DNA of 64,000 bases from Clostridium sp. UBA4548 (lineage in GTDB: Bacteria > Bacillota > Clostridia > Clostridiales > Clostridiaceae), in the NCBI RefSeq assembly GCF_002387895.1, contig NZ_DGLI01000023.1, forward strand, positions 114,822 to 178,821, read 5' to 3'. Shown here piece by piece: positions 1 through 8,624 of this stretch (within the stretch, counting starts at the first letter, position 1; the number at the start of each line of letters is the position of its first letter). Under the pieces are notes generated by a model. It had not been told where the DNA came from, ran no database searches, and was given only the letters and a program-made list of their open reading frames with translations. The translations under genes were made by a program, and so were the position numbers.

Positions 1-43
1 CTTATAAAGTTTATTTTTTATCGAGACCTAATTATTTCGGTAT

Positions 44-1186
44 CTATCTATATACTTCCATTTTTTCTATAGCTTCATCCACCAGCCTATCAATATCCAG
101 AACTGATTCAGATTTCACTATTTCACTAAGTCTAGGCTTAGTTTTTGGGTGCTTTGGTACAAATATAGTACAACAATCTTCGTAAGGCAAAATAGAAGTT
201 TCATAGGTGTTTATATCCCTAGAAATATCCATAATATCTACTTTGTCCATAGCAACTAAAGGTCTAAAAACGGGTCTATCGCTGCAATCATCACTCACCA
301 CTAAAGCTTCCATGGTTTGAGAAGCCACCTGACCTACACTTTCACCAGTGGTAACTGAATTAACATTAAATTTCTCTGCTAATTTACAAGCTATTCTCAT
401 CATAAACCTTCTCATTATTATAGTTAATTCATCTTCCCTACACTTCTCAATAATTTGAAGTTGAATATCTGTAAAAGGTACTATATAAAGGTTGTAGTTT
501 CCAGTATAGCCTTTTAAAATATCAGCTAGCATCTTGACCTTTTCTTTAGCCCTTTCGCTTGTATATGGTGGTGAATGATAGTAGACCGCATTAAGTTCCA
601 CTCCTCTTCTTGCCATAAGGTAACCAGCTACTGGTGAATCAATCCCGCCTGATAACATTAGCATTGTTGATCCATTCATTCCATAAGGAAGACCACCAAC
701 TGCTTTAATCTTTTTAGCTATTACATAGCTATTATTTCTTATTTCTATATGCACAAGAAACTCTGGGTTTTTCACATTTACTGATACACTATCTAATCTT
801 TTTAAAATGTAGGCACCGATTTCCTTAGATACTTCCATTGAATTTAAAGGGAATTGCTTATTTGCTCTATTTGTTTCAACTTTAAAGGTTTTTGCTCCAG
901 TTTCCTTTAAAACTCTTAATGCCTCATCTCCAATTGCATCCATAGAGTTTTCAATTTCATGGACTATACAAACTTCCATAACGCCAAAAATATTTTTAAC
1001 TCGGTCTATTACTTCTTGAAGGTTTGAAGACTCTATAAACCATCTTCCACTATCCTCTACAAACTCATAGTTTATATCTTTTAAAACAAATTTAATATTA
1101 TCTTTCAGTTTTCTCTCAAATTTTCCTCTATTTAACCCCTTTAAAAATATTTCAGGGGCATATTTTATAAGTAGTAATTCTCTCAT
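44..1186 (-). CDS. thiI: tRNA 4-thiouridine synthase ThiI
   Basis: ThiI adenylates U8 of tRNA and transfers sulfur to make 4-thiouridine; it also feeds sulfur to thiazole synthesis in some bacteria. The 380-residue protein has an N-terminal ferredoxin-like/THUMP region (about 1-165) and a PP-loop ATP pyrophosphatase motif SGGIDSPV at 179-186. The C-terminal rhodanese domain of the E. coli enzyme is absent, as in Bacillus, where a dedicated cysteine desulfurase delivers sulfur. Here the desulfurase gene lies immediately upstream and overlaps this start by an ATGA, with the AGGAGG site inside the upstream gene, so the two are translationally coupled. Identification is firm. Confidence 0.95.
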   Translation of the reverse strand: MRELLLIKYAPEIFLKGLNRGKFERKLKDNIKFVLKDINYEFVEDSGRWFIESSNLQEVIDRVKNIFGVMEVCIVHEIENSMDAIGDEALRVLKETGAKTFKVETNRANKQFPLNSMEVSKEIGAYILKRLDSVSVNVKNPEFLVHIEIRNNSYVIAKKIKAVGGLPYGMNGSTMLMLSGGIDSPVAGYLMARRGVELNAVYYHSPPYTSERAKEKVKMLADILKGYTGNYNLYIVPFTDIQLQIIEKCREDELTIIMRRFMMRIACKLAEKFNVNSVTTGESVGQVASQTMEALVVSDDCSDRPVFRPLVAMDKVDIMDISRDINTYETSILPYEDCCTIFVPKHPKTKPRLSEIVKSESVLDIDRLVDEAIEKMEVYR

Positions 1187-2322
1187 CTTCTTATCCTCCT
1201 TAAAAATGGCAAGACTAAATTAAGCTTTTCAATTACATAATCAATTTCTTCTTTTGTATTAGTCTCACAAAAACTAAATCTAAGAGCTCCTTGCTGTTCC
1301 TTTAAAGTAAGACCAAAAGCATTCAAAACTTCTGAAGTTTTAGCAGCTTTAGAAGAGCATGCAGAGCCTGTTGATACATATACATTATGTTCTTCAAGTG
1401 CATGTAGTAGTACTTCTCCCCTAACACCAAGAAAGCTTACGTTTAATATGTGCGGCATATAATAGTTAGAATCACTACTATTTATTTTTATGTCATCAAT
1501 AACTTTTAATTTTTCTATGAAATAATTTTTCAATTCAAAAACTGTAGCATAATTTTTTTCCAAATTTCTATGCATGATTTCTGATGCAGTGCAAAATCCA
1601 ACAATAGCAGGAAGATTTTCTGTACCCGATCTAAAGTTATGTTCTTGCCCACCACCAGTTATTAGAATGGTAGGAACAAGTCCTCTTTTGATGTAACAAA
1701 ATCCAATACCCCTTGGACCGTGTAACTTATGAGCACTTGTGCTCATTAAGTCTATATGACACTTATTAACATCAATAGCAATTTTTCCATAACTTTGTAC
1801 AGCATCAACATGAAATTTAACTCTTGAGGATTTTCCTTTTATTGCTATTCCGATATTTTCAATATCTTGAATTACGCCAACTTCATTATTAACATGCATA
1901 ATACTCACTAGAACAGTTTCTTTTTCTATAGCACTAAGTAGTTGCTCTAAATCTATTTTACCATCTGATTTTAGTCCAATATATGTAACTCTTACTCCTT
2001 GATTCTCCAGGTCTTTGAATGTATTTCTTACACTAGAATGTTCAATATTTGAAGTAATAACATGATTACCTGGTTTACAAAAACCTCTAATTAAAAAGTT
2101 ATTTCCTTCACTTCCACCTGAAGTAAATATTATCTCATCCGTTTGAGCTTTTATTGTTTTGCTAAGGCACTCTCTACTTTTTCTGAGTTTTTGCTCTGCT
2201 TTAAAACCTAAAGAGTGAGCAGAGGATGGATTTGCATAAAATAATCTCATTGTATTTGCTACTTCCTCGATAACTTCTTCATAAGGTCTTGTTGTAGCAC
2301 TGTTATCAAAATAAACTTCCAT
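1183..2322 (-). CDS. cysteine desulfurase (IscS/NifS family), partner of ThiI
   Basis: PLP enzyme converting cysteine to alanine and an enzyme persulfide. The PLP lysine is K199 in SAHKLHGPRG, and the persulfide cysteine is C322 in STGSACSSK. The length of 379 residues is normal for the family. The gene overlaps thiI by four bases (ATGA), which argues that it is the dedicated sulfur donor for tRNA thiolation (NifZ/IscS-type role) rather than the general Fe-S desulfurase; that last step is inference from position. No isc or suf scaffold gene is adjacent. Confidence 0.93.
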   Translation of the reverse strand: MEVYFDNSATTRPYEEVIEEVANTMRLFYANPSSAHSLGFKAEQKLRKSRECLSKTIKAQTDEIIFTSGGSEGNNFLIRGFCKPGNHVITSNIEHSSVRNTFKDLENQGVRVTYIGLKSDGKIDLEQLLSAIEKETVLVSIMHVNNEVGVIQDIENIGIAIKGKSSRVKFHVDAVQSYGKIAIDVNKCHIDLMSTSAHKLHGPRGIGFCYIKRGLVPTILITGGGQEHNFRSGTENLPAIVGFCTASEIMHRNLEKNYATVFELKNYFIEKLKVIDDIKINSSDSNYYMPHILNVSFLGVRGEVLLHALEEHNVYVSTGSACSSKAAKTSEVLNAFGLTLKEQQGALRFSFCETNTKEEIDYVIEKLNLVLPFLRRIRR

Positions 2323-2432
2323 TTTATCACCTCACAAAGGAACATTATACCATAAATTTTAAATAATAAATACTTCTTTTATTATTCTTAATTTGTCCAA
2401 ATTTTTTAAAATTACTCAACTACCGTTACAAG

Positions 2433-2466
2433 CAAAAATACCGATGAGTTGTCATCGGTATATCTA
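2433..2466 (-). terminator. terminator after the HNH gene
   Basis: A 10-bp perfect stem (ataccgatga / tcatcggtat) with a 4-base loop is followed, on the minus strand, by a T-run. It lies just past the stop of the HNH gene. Confidence 0.8.
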
Positions 2467-2469
2467 TAT

Positions 2470-2778
2470 TTATCTACGATTTTTCTTTCTAACATGTCTA
2501 GACTTTTTTATAGTAAATTCTGAACTAGGAGGTTGCCTCTCTACCCAGCTTAAATATCGCTTAATTTTATCGTTACTTTCTAGCTTCTCCAAAGTATTTA
2601 AATTAAGTGCTAAATCCCTATTAGTAAATAGTGCATGTATTTGTTTATGACAGGTGGTACAAAGTAATGCAGTTGGTAAATTTCTACCACCAGCCTCCCT
2701 GGGGGTAAGATGATGCTCAGTGAGGTTAACACCTCTTCTTTTACACAGTTCACAAGTTGTTAAACACTCTGTACTCAA
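2470..2778 (-). CDS. small HNH nuclease-family protein
   Basis: About 102 residues. It carries an HNH/zinc-finger layout: a CxxC pair (CELCKRRG), then EHHLTPREAGGR with the likely catalytic histidines, then CTTCHKQIH. A basic tail ends in KSRHVRKKNRR. This fits stand-alone bacterial HNH proteins, which are often DNA nucleases of unknown biology. The longest frame opens with a GTG at 2787 that overlaps the ribosome binding site (GAGAGGTG), so I prefer the TTG at 2778, which lies six bases past it. It is a single gene with its own terminator. The family is confident, the role unknown. Confidence 0.75.
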   Translation of the reverse strand: MSTECLTTCELCKRRGVNLTEHHLTPREAGGRNLPTALLCTTCHKQIHALFTNRDLALNLNTLEKLESNDKIKRYLSWVERQPPSSEFTIKKSRHVRKKNRR

Positions 2779-2912
2779 TAAATTCACCTCTCATTAAAAA
2801 GATAAAATTCATTACTTTCAACATTATAACATAAATTTTTTAAATTTAAAGTCTGTGGAAAAAACTACTAGGTAATGATATACTAATAATAAAATTATTC
2901 AGGGGTGATTGT

Positions 2913-3680
2913 TTGTATTTCTTTAAGTTTCACAAATTATTTTTACTAATAGGTATTATATCAATTCTATATTTTATCCTTCTTAAATTATCACTTTGGT
3001 CAATGGCTTTTGCTGAATTTTGGCTAGTATTAGGTTGTACATTAATAGTAGTTTTTTTATTAAATTATTACCACATTGATTTGTTAAGTTATCTTCCCCC
3101 ATTATTTAAAAAAATAATCAATTTTTCAATGGTTATGGGTATATTCTTATTTTTGGTTCTGGAAGTGTTAATAGTTTATAACGGATGTGTTAAAGATGAA
3201 TACAAGCCTGACTATATCTTAGTTTTAGGCGCTGGACTAAATGGGGATAAACTTTCTGCTTCTCTACGACTTAGACTTGAATCAAGTATTAAGCTACACA
3301 AAAAATATCCAGATATTAAAATAGTAGTTAGTGGTGGTCAAGGACCTGGAGAAAATATAACTGAAGCTCTTGCCATGAAAAAATTCCTATTAGCTAATGA
3401 AATACCTGATAATCTAATAATCATGGAAGATAAATCAACCACAACTTTTGAAAACTTTGCTTTTGCAAAAGAAATATTAGATAGAGAGTACAAAATTAGT
3501 ACTCCAGTAAACATAGCTATAGTCACTAATAATTTTCATATGTTTAGAGCTAAATATATTGGTGAAAAAGTTGGATTTAAAATTTACAGATATCCTGCAC
3601 CTAGTAAATTAATAAGTGCACTTAATTTTTACGTAAGAGAAGCTTTTGCTTCAGTAAAAACCATAGTGTTAAAAAGATAA
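2913..3680 (+). CDS. YdcF/SanA-type DUF218 membrane protein
   Basis: 255 residues. Three hydrophobic segments in the first ~95 residues are followed by a DUF218 domain: DYILVLGAGLNGDKLSASLRLRLESS, then VSGGQGPGENITEA, then IMEDKSTTTFENFAFAK. This fold is shared by SanA, ElyC and YdcF, envelope proteins linked to cell-wall and barrier functions in E. coli. The start codon is TTG, five bases after AGGGGTG; no better start exists. It is monocistronic and convergent with the P-type ATPase gene, sharing a bidirectional terminator. Confidence 0.85.
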   Translation: MYFFKFHKLFLLIGIISILYFILLKLSLWSMAFAEFWLVLGCTLIVVFLLNYYHIDLLSYLPPLFKKIINFSMVMGIFLFLVLEVLIVYNGCVKDEYKPDYILVLGAGLNGDKLSASLRLRLESSIKLHKKYPDIKIVVSGGQGPGENITEALAMKKFLLANEIPDNLIIMEDKSTTTFENFAFAKEILDREYKISTPVNIAIVTNNFHMFRAKYIGEKVGFKIYRYPAPSKLISALNFYVREAFASVKTIVLKR

Positions 3681-3704
3681 AAAGAGGGGTTATCCCTCTT
3701 TTTT
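3678..3704. terminator. bidirectional terminator
   Basis: The stem aaaagaggg / ccctctttt, flanked by A and T runs, serves both convergent genes. Confidence 0.85.
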
Positions 3705-3709
3705 AAAAG

Positions 3710-5908
3710 TTATTCTTTCAATTTTTTAACTCTAAAACTATTAAATATAGATATTACAGTAACAACTATTTCTACTAATACCGCCATCCACATTGAAGCA
3801 AGTCCTAAAGCAACAAATGTTAGTATCATGATTTTCATAGCTATTGCTAAAATTAGGTTTTGAGATGCAATGCTTTGAACTTTTTGGGATATCTTTATAG
3901 CAGTTGCTATTTTAAGAGGATTATCAGTCATAATTAATATATCATATGTGTCTTTAGCTAAATCAGACTTAAACCCATCTAGTCCAACTGCTATATAATT
4001 TTTTTCTACTACTAAATCACTTACAATTCCATCGCTAACAAATACAATTTCCTCTCTATCGGACTTACTCTTTTCCAAGTTTTCCATTAGAGCAACTTTT
4101 TCCTGTATGGATAATTCAGAATACACCTCATCTATTTTTAGAATTTCTCCAACGTAATCAGAAGTTTTTTTATTGTCACCTGTAATCATAATTATTCGTT
4201 TAATACCGACTTTCTTCAAATCAGCAATAGCTTTAGGAGATGTTTCTTTAATTTTATCAGATATTACTAAATATCCAACAAAATTCTGATTTATAGCAAT
4301 ATATATTATTGTTCCAACTTCACTAGGTTTTTCATAGCTAATATCATACTCCTCCATTAACTTATGATTACCAGCATAAATATATCTATCACCAAAGTAA
4401 ATTTTAACCCCTTTTCCAGGTAATTCTTCAAAAGATTTAATTCTTGACTTATTAATTACCATGCTACTACTTAATTCCTTAAAGGCTTTTATAATTGATT
4501 TTGCTATAGGATGATTAGAATATAGTTCAGCATAAGCGGCGTACTCTAACAACATATCTTCAGTAATAAAACCTTGAGGCACAATTTTCCTAACATGGTA
4601 GTATCCATCAGTAAGGGTTCCAGCTTTATCAAAAACTATGGTATTTGTTTTTTTTATTGACTCTAAGTAATTTCTAGATTTAATTATAATGCCATTTTTA
4701 AAAGTGGCCTCAATACCACCAGTAAAAATTAAAGGAATGGAAACTATTAATGCCCACGGAAATGAGAGACTTAAAAATATTAATGATCTATACATCCACT
4801 GCTTAATTGAGCCCTCAGTTAAAATTGGAGCTAAAATACCTAATAATATTGCACTGAATATTATAATAAGCATAAAAATCTTAATAAATTTAGTTATAAA
4901 CTCCTCAGTAAAAGTATTTTTCAAAGTGACATTCTCAATAATATCTATAATTTTGTATGCTGTAGATTGTTTAAACTTTTTTTTAGCTCTAATTTCTATT
5001 AATTCAGTTTGATTAGTGGTTCCAGAGATTACTTCATCTCTCTCTTTCACTTTAACTATATTGACTTCATCATTTATTATAGAGTTATCAATAAGAGATG
5101 TACCTTTATAAACAATACCATCAACAGGAATTTTATCACCAGGCCTAACAATTACAATATCATTGGTTTTTATTTCCTCTACTTTGACAAATACAATTTC
5201 TCCATTAATGCCTCTTATACTTACAGAATCTTGTTTGATATTCATTAATTCATTGATTTGTTTTTTTGACTTATTTGAAATAAGCTCTTTTAGAAAGGTC
5301 ACTCCTTCATAAAATAGTATAACTAATATTGCTTCTGAAAATCTCCCAACTACAAGTAATGTAATCGATACAAATGCTACTAAGAATTCCTCACTAAAAA
5401 ATTTTCGCTTAATAATATTTTTAAGAGTTTTTAATAAAACATCACTACTGATGATTAGATATGTAACGATGAGTAAAACTGTTCCTATAGCATTATTTAT
5501 CAGAGTTCCCATAAATGCTACTACTAACCCAACAAATAATATAAAAATCTTTATTTTAGCAAAATTATATTTGTGGTTTGTCTTTAAATATTGATTTTCA
5601 CTTGCGATAATTTCCTCTTGTGTAATAGTCTCATTTGAATCTAAAGGATGTTCATCTATATCATCAGTTCGTTCTATTTCCTTAAGAATTATATCTATGT
5701 TCAAAGTATTGATAATAGTGCTAATGTCCTTGAAAACTTTTTCCTTATGAATTTCACTATCATGCTCAACTATTGCCCTAGATGTAAGAGAGTTAACTAA
5801 TACACTTTTTACATAAGGCAATTTACCTATTTCATTTTCTATCTTAATACTAAAACTTTCTGAATCCAAACCAGAGAGTTCATAAAGTTTTCTTAGGCTC
5901 TTACTCAT
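3710..5908 (-). CDS. P1B-type heavy-metal ATPase homologue with altered signature motifs
   Basis: 732 residues, collinear with CadA/ZntA: an N-terminal HMA-like region (about 1-80) without CxxC, membrane helices from ~115, an actuator domain, and phosphorylation and nucleotide domains. D427 of the phosphorylation motif is kept, but the motif reads DKAGTLTDG instead of DKTGT. The metal-binding CPC of the sixth helix is replaced by FPW (383-385), the actuator TGES reads NDEV (E281 kept), and GDGIND reads SDGIVSD (625-631). The last-helix aspartate is a glutamate in MAVLVEIVVT. NHPIAKS and TGDN are kept. The frame is intact. It lies 21 bases behind a cadC-like repressor, so metal-linked expression is likely, but transport by the usual mechanism is doubtful. 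Confidence 0.85.
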   Translation of the reverse strand: MSKSLRKLYELSGLDSESFSIKIENEIGKLPYVKSVLVNSLTSRAIVEHDSEIHKEKVFKDISTIINTLNIDIILKEIERTDDIDEHPLDSNETITQEEIIASENQYLKTNHKYNFAKIKIFILFVGLVVAFMGTLINNAIGTVLLIVTYLIISSDVLLKTLKNIIKRKFFSEEFLVAFVSITLLVVGRFSEAILVILFYEGVTFLKELISNKSKKQINELMNIKQDSVSIRGINGEIVFVKVEEIKTNDIVIVRPGDKIPVDGIVYKGTSLIDNSIINDEVNIVKVKERDEVISGTTNQTELIEIRAKKKFKQSTAYKIIDIIENVTLKNTFTEEFITKFIKIFMLIIIFSAILLGILAPILTEGSIKQWMYRSLIFLSLSFPWALIVSIPLIFTGGIEATFKNGIIIKSRNYLESIKKTNTIVFDKAGTLTDGYYHVRKIVPQGFITEDMLLEYAAYAELYSNHPIAKSIIKAFKELSSSMVINKSRIKSFEELPGKGVKIYFGDRYIYAGNHKLMEEYDISYEKPSEVGTIIYIAINQNFVGYLVISDKIKETSPKAIADLKKVGIKRIIMITGDNKKTSDYVGEILKIDEVYSELSIQEKVALMENLEKSKSDREEIVFVSDGIVSDLVVEKNYIAVGLDGFKSDLAKDTYDILIMTDNPLKIATAIKISQKVQSIASQNLILAIAMKIMILTFVALGLASMWMAVLVEIVVTVISIFNSFRVKKLKE

Positions 5909-5929
5909 AAAATTTCCCCCTAAAGCTTG

Positions 5930-6289
5930 TTACTCTCTTACGTGATTTAGACCTTTATCAAAAATATCATTAACATGATAATCATCTAGAGAGTAATATA
6001 CTACCTTTCCTTCTTTTCTGTATTTTACTAACCTAGCTGATTTTAAAACTCTCAATTGGTGTGAAATAGCTGATTGTGTCATATTTAGCAAGGCCGCAAT
6101 ATCACATACACAAGCTTCAGTATTTATTAGAATATTAATGATTTTAATTCTAGTAGGATCAGCTATAGCTTTAAAAAGCTCAGATAAGCTGCTTATAGTA
6201 CTTTCATCTAAAATATTATCTTTCACCCTATTTACTACATCCTCATGAATAAAATTACAACTACAAACATCATTATTTAAATTCTCCAT
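5930..6289 (-). CDS. ArsR/SmtB-family metal-responsive repressor (CadC-like)
   Basis: 119-residue winged-helix protein: LFKAIADPTRIKIINIL, the metal-site motif ACVCDIAALLNMTQSAISHQLRVLKSARLV, and the beta-wing YRKEGKVVYYSLDD. An N-terminal CSC (residues 9-11) plus the CVC of helix 3 matches the thiolate site of CadC (Cd/Pb/Zn); a D/H-containing final helix (DDYHVNDIFDKGLNHV) could form the alpha5 zinc site. The start follows GGGAGG. It is first in an operon with the P-type ATPase and presumably represses its own promoter, releasing on metal binding. Confidence 0.9.
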   Translation of the reverse strand: MENLNNDVCSCNFIHEDVVNRVKDNILDESTISSLSELFKAIADPTRIKIINILINTEACVCDIAALLNMTQSAISHQLRVLKSARLVKYRKEGKVVYYSLDDYHVNDIFDKGLNHVRE

Positions 6290-6406
6290 GCTTTCCTCCC
6301 TAATGTCTAAATTCTGTTTAAAGGTGAATCCTGTTTATGTTTAAATAGTAAAACTATGCATTAAGAATGTCAATATTATCTAGTATTTAATAATTTATTA
6401 GGTCAA

Positions 6407-6568
6407 TTAAGCTATTACTAAAAAATCTTTGATTGCTTCCCCCTGCATTGCAGCTTCAACAACTAACAGTAACTCATAGTCTTTAAATATAGATAAGTCC
6501 ACTTTCTCATTTAACTTTCCACCTTTTACTTTATTCAATATTTAAACAAGATAATTAATGGGATCTAC
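6407..6568 (-). pseudogene. dead small gene (~54 codons), unrecognised
   Basis: One frame reads VDPINYLV, then a TAA stop, then ILNKVKGGKLNEKVDLS and IFKDYELLLVVEAAMQGEAI, ending KDFLVIA. A GGGAGG site sits six bases before the first GTA, where a GTG start would be expected. I infer that both the start codon and one internal codon have mutated. The protein family is not recognised. The rest of the 6290-6716 interval is AT-rich with no other coding signal. Confidence 0.5.
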
Positions 6569-6676
6569 TTATTTCCTCCCTTTCTACAAATTTCGTATAT
6601 TTTTCCAATGACTTTACTGGTTTCTTGGAAAGTTAGAAATAATTTTTATCATTTTCAAATTTTTATTAATAATAAT

Positions 6677-6710
6677 AAAAAGGTTTGCATTATGATGTGC
6701 AAACCTTTTT
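6677..6710. terminator. bidirectional terminator
   Basis: The stem aaaaaggtttgca / tgcaaaccttttt has an 8-base loop and lies just past the HsdS-like gene. Confidence 0.85.
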
Positions 6711-6716
6711 ATACTA

Positions 6717-7205
6717 TTAGCTGTTACTATTTTTATCTGCATATATTTCAACAGGAATTAAAATTTTTGATAATTCATCTGCTGTTACCTGAAAAAAGTT
6801 TCTCCCAATGTTAAGAGGCTTAATTTGAGAAATAACATAATCTTGGTGGAAAGCCCACATTATCAAATCACTGTGTATATATTCTTTTGGAGTTAGTATA
6901 GCAAAATTACTTGTTACTAATACCTCTTCATCTTCAATAAAAGCAGCAGTTAAGTCGCCTTTAATAAAGTTTTGCTTCAAGCAAAGGATAAAATCACCTT
7001 TAAAGGCTTTAAAATATTCATTTGAATTTTCTAAGCTATTTTGAATAGTTTTAGTTTTAATTATTTTACATTGCTTATCATCTATACACTCATTATCAAC
7101 TAGTGTATACGTTTGCGTTGCTTCTATAGGTAAGTTACTTACTCTAGAAGGCAAGTTTATGTCGCATATTTGATATAAGTATAAGGTTTCATATTTAGGT
7201 TTCAT
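6717..7205 (-). CDS. orphan HsdS-like target-recognition domain protein
   Basis: 162 residues resembling half of a type I restriction specificity subunit. The part from FKGDFILCLKQ through GDLTAAFIEDEEVLVTSNFAIL to the ending TADELSKILIPVEIY follows the HsdS recognition-domain pattern (gene exposure, SSNFAVL-like strand, final l..ipl helix). A full HsdS has two such domains and is about 400 residues; no hsdR or hsdM is nearby. It starts after AGGGGGATAAGCA. It may be a remnant or a small stand-alone DNA-binding protein. Similarity was judged by eye, so the family is moderately confident. Confidence 0.6.
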   Translation of the reverse strand: MKPKYETLYLYQICDINLPSRVSNLPIEATQTYTLVDNECIDDKQCKIIKTKTIQNSLENSNEYFKAFKGDFILCLKQNFIKGDLTAAFIEDEEVLVTSNFAILTPKEYIHSDLIMWAFHQDYVISQIKPLNIGRNFFQVTADELSKILIPVEIYADKNSNS

Positions 7206-7344
7206 TGCTTATCCCCCTATATTATATTTGAAAATACTTTTCTACTTTATTTTAACATAACAAAACTAACATCGTAGTTTTTAAGGTATTCTTTACAGTA
7301 AGTTTACAATTCTTTAAGCAATATCTTAAAGAATATTAAAATGT

Positions 7345-7398
7345 CTTCTAAAAAATAAAAACCATACACTCACGTATTAAAACATAGGGTGCATGGTT
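7345..7398 (-). terminator. terminator after the small peptide gene
   Basis: Minus strand: AACCATGCAC pairs with GTGTATGGTT (one G-U pair) across a ~19-base loop and is followed by TTTATTTTTT. It ends the transcript of the 25-residue peptide. Confidence 0.75.
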
Positions 7399-7462
7399 AA
7401 AAGTTTATTAAAATATAAGTTGAAGATAATTTTAAAATTAATTTTAAGTAATCATATTAAAA

Positions 7463-7540
7463 TTAATTTTTTTCCTCTTGACTCAAGCCGCATAAAATCA
7501 TAGCTATAAGTATAAAAGAAATTGTTATAAATTCACCCAT
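7463..7540 (-). CDS. 25-residue hydrophobic peptide (type I toxin-like)
   Basis: ATG eight bases after a strong GGGGGAGG site. The peptide starts MGEFITISFILIAMILCG and ends LSQEEKN: a short acidic start, one membrane-length hydrophobic stretch (about 5-19) and a polar tail. This is the layout of small membrane peptides such as type I toxins. A dedicated terminator follows. No family member is recognised by sequence, so toxicity is inference. The surrounding 7206-7752 interval holds no other gene. Confidence 0.5.
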   Translation of the reverse strand: MGEFITISFILIAMILCGLSQEEKN

Positions 7541-7572
7541 AATAGACCTCCCCCATAAGTGTGTCTATTATA
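7539..7572 (-). promoter_or_regulatory. perfect inverted repeat around the small-peptide ribosome binding site, with TATAAT
   Basis: Nine-base arms (ataatagac / gtctattat, 7539-7547 and 7563-7571) enclose the GGGGGAGG site and reach into the ATG. On the minus strand TATAAT also lies at 7572-7567. If that is the -10, the repeat is an operator. If transcription begins further upstream, it is a hairpin that hides the start codon. Confidence 0.45.
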
Positions 7573-7752
7573 AGTATATTCATAGGATAATCACTTGTTT
7601 CCTTATTTCAGAATTTTAATTGACTATAGCTAATTAAATATAGCATTTATTTTTTGGAATATGCCTTATAAAATCCATGAAAAAATCAGCTAATAAGCAA
7701 ATGCAGTTTCGAAACTTATAGCCAATGGGTTGCGGCAACATTGATATTAAAA

Positions 7753-8607
7753 CTATACATTCCCAAATGATACCCTATTAAGGTATTTCTTTGCAATTTC
7801 TTCAGCAGTTATCATAGTTTCGATGGTGGTTGCTGGATTGTTCATTTTATACCTTGGAAAATATCTAGATAAATGGAGAGGAATATTTTTATCAATATTG
7901 CTTAAAAACTTAGAAATACTCTCAATATCCTCAATTGAATGATGTTCATTGCTTACTAACAAATTTGTCACTTCTACATGACAGTTTTTAGCAGCTTGTT
8001 CTATGGTTCTAAGAACAGGAGTTAAATTACCACCGCATACCTTATTATAATAGTCATTGTTATAGCTCTTAAGATCAATATTCATTGCGTCTACATAAGG
8101 TAAAAGCTCCTTAAGAGGTTCTTCACTAATATAGCCATTAGTTACAAGTACAACAGATTTATCTTCACTAGTTTCTTTCAAAAGTTTTGAAACTTCATAC
8201 ACATACTCATACCATATAGATGGCTCATTATATGTAAATGCTATCCCAATATTATCTTCTAAGGTCAGTATTAACTGAACTAACTTTTCTTTTGAAAAGA
8301 ATTCACTAGGGGCCTCAACCTGAGAAATGCTGTGGTTTTGACAAAAGCCACAAGTAAAATTACACCCAAAGGAGCCAATGGATAATATATTTGTAGAAGG
8401 TTTAAAGTAATGAAGAGGCTTCTTTTCCATAGGATCCATGGATATAGATGTAACTTCTCCATAGTTAATTGTATATAATTTATCATCTTCATTAATTCTA
8501 ACTCTACATTTACCAAAATTATTTTTATCAATAATACAATTGTGAGGACACAAAAAACAATGAATCTTTTCCCCAAATTTTTCATAAAACATTGCATTTT
8601 TCTTCAT
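7753..8607 (-). CDS. amrS: AmmeMemoRadiSam system radical SAM enzyme
   Basis: 284-residue radical SAM protein of the PflA-like branch. The 4Fe-4S motif CNFTCGFC has cysteines at 82, 86 and 89; an N-terminal CFLCPHNC element precedes it, and MEKKPLHYFKPS lies between. These features define the enzyme found beside AMMECR1 and Memo genes in many bacteria and archaea. The reaction is unknown. The Memo-AMMECR1 fusion lies 17 bases upstream in the same operon, which supports the assignment. Confidence 0.9.
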   Translation of the reverse strand: MKKNAMFYEKFGEKIHCFLCPHNCIIDKNNFGKCRVRINEDDKLYTINYGEVTSISMDPMEKKPLHYFKPSTNILSIGSFGCNFTCGFCQNHSISQVEAPSEFFSKEKLVQLILTLEDNIGIAFTYNEPSIWYEYVYEVSKLLKETSEDKSVVLVTNGYISEEPLKELLPYVDAMNIDLKSYNNDYYNKVCGGNLTPVLRTIEQAAKNCHVEVTNLLVSNEHHSIEDIESISKFLSNIDKNIPLHLSRYFPRYKMNNPATTIETMITAEEIAKKYLNRVSFGNV

Positions 8608-8624
8608 CTTATGACTTCCTCTCC

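Noticed and set aside
2393..2650. 85-codon plus-strand frame.
   Set aside because: Reads antisense through the HNH gene and its terminator.
6608..6814. 68-codon plus-strand frame.
   Set aside because: Runs through a terminator and over the HsdS-like gene; no initiation signal.
7721..7732. gttgcggcaac palindrome upstream of the radical SAM gene end.
   Set aside because: Short stem without a T-run; no clear function.
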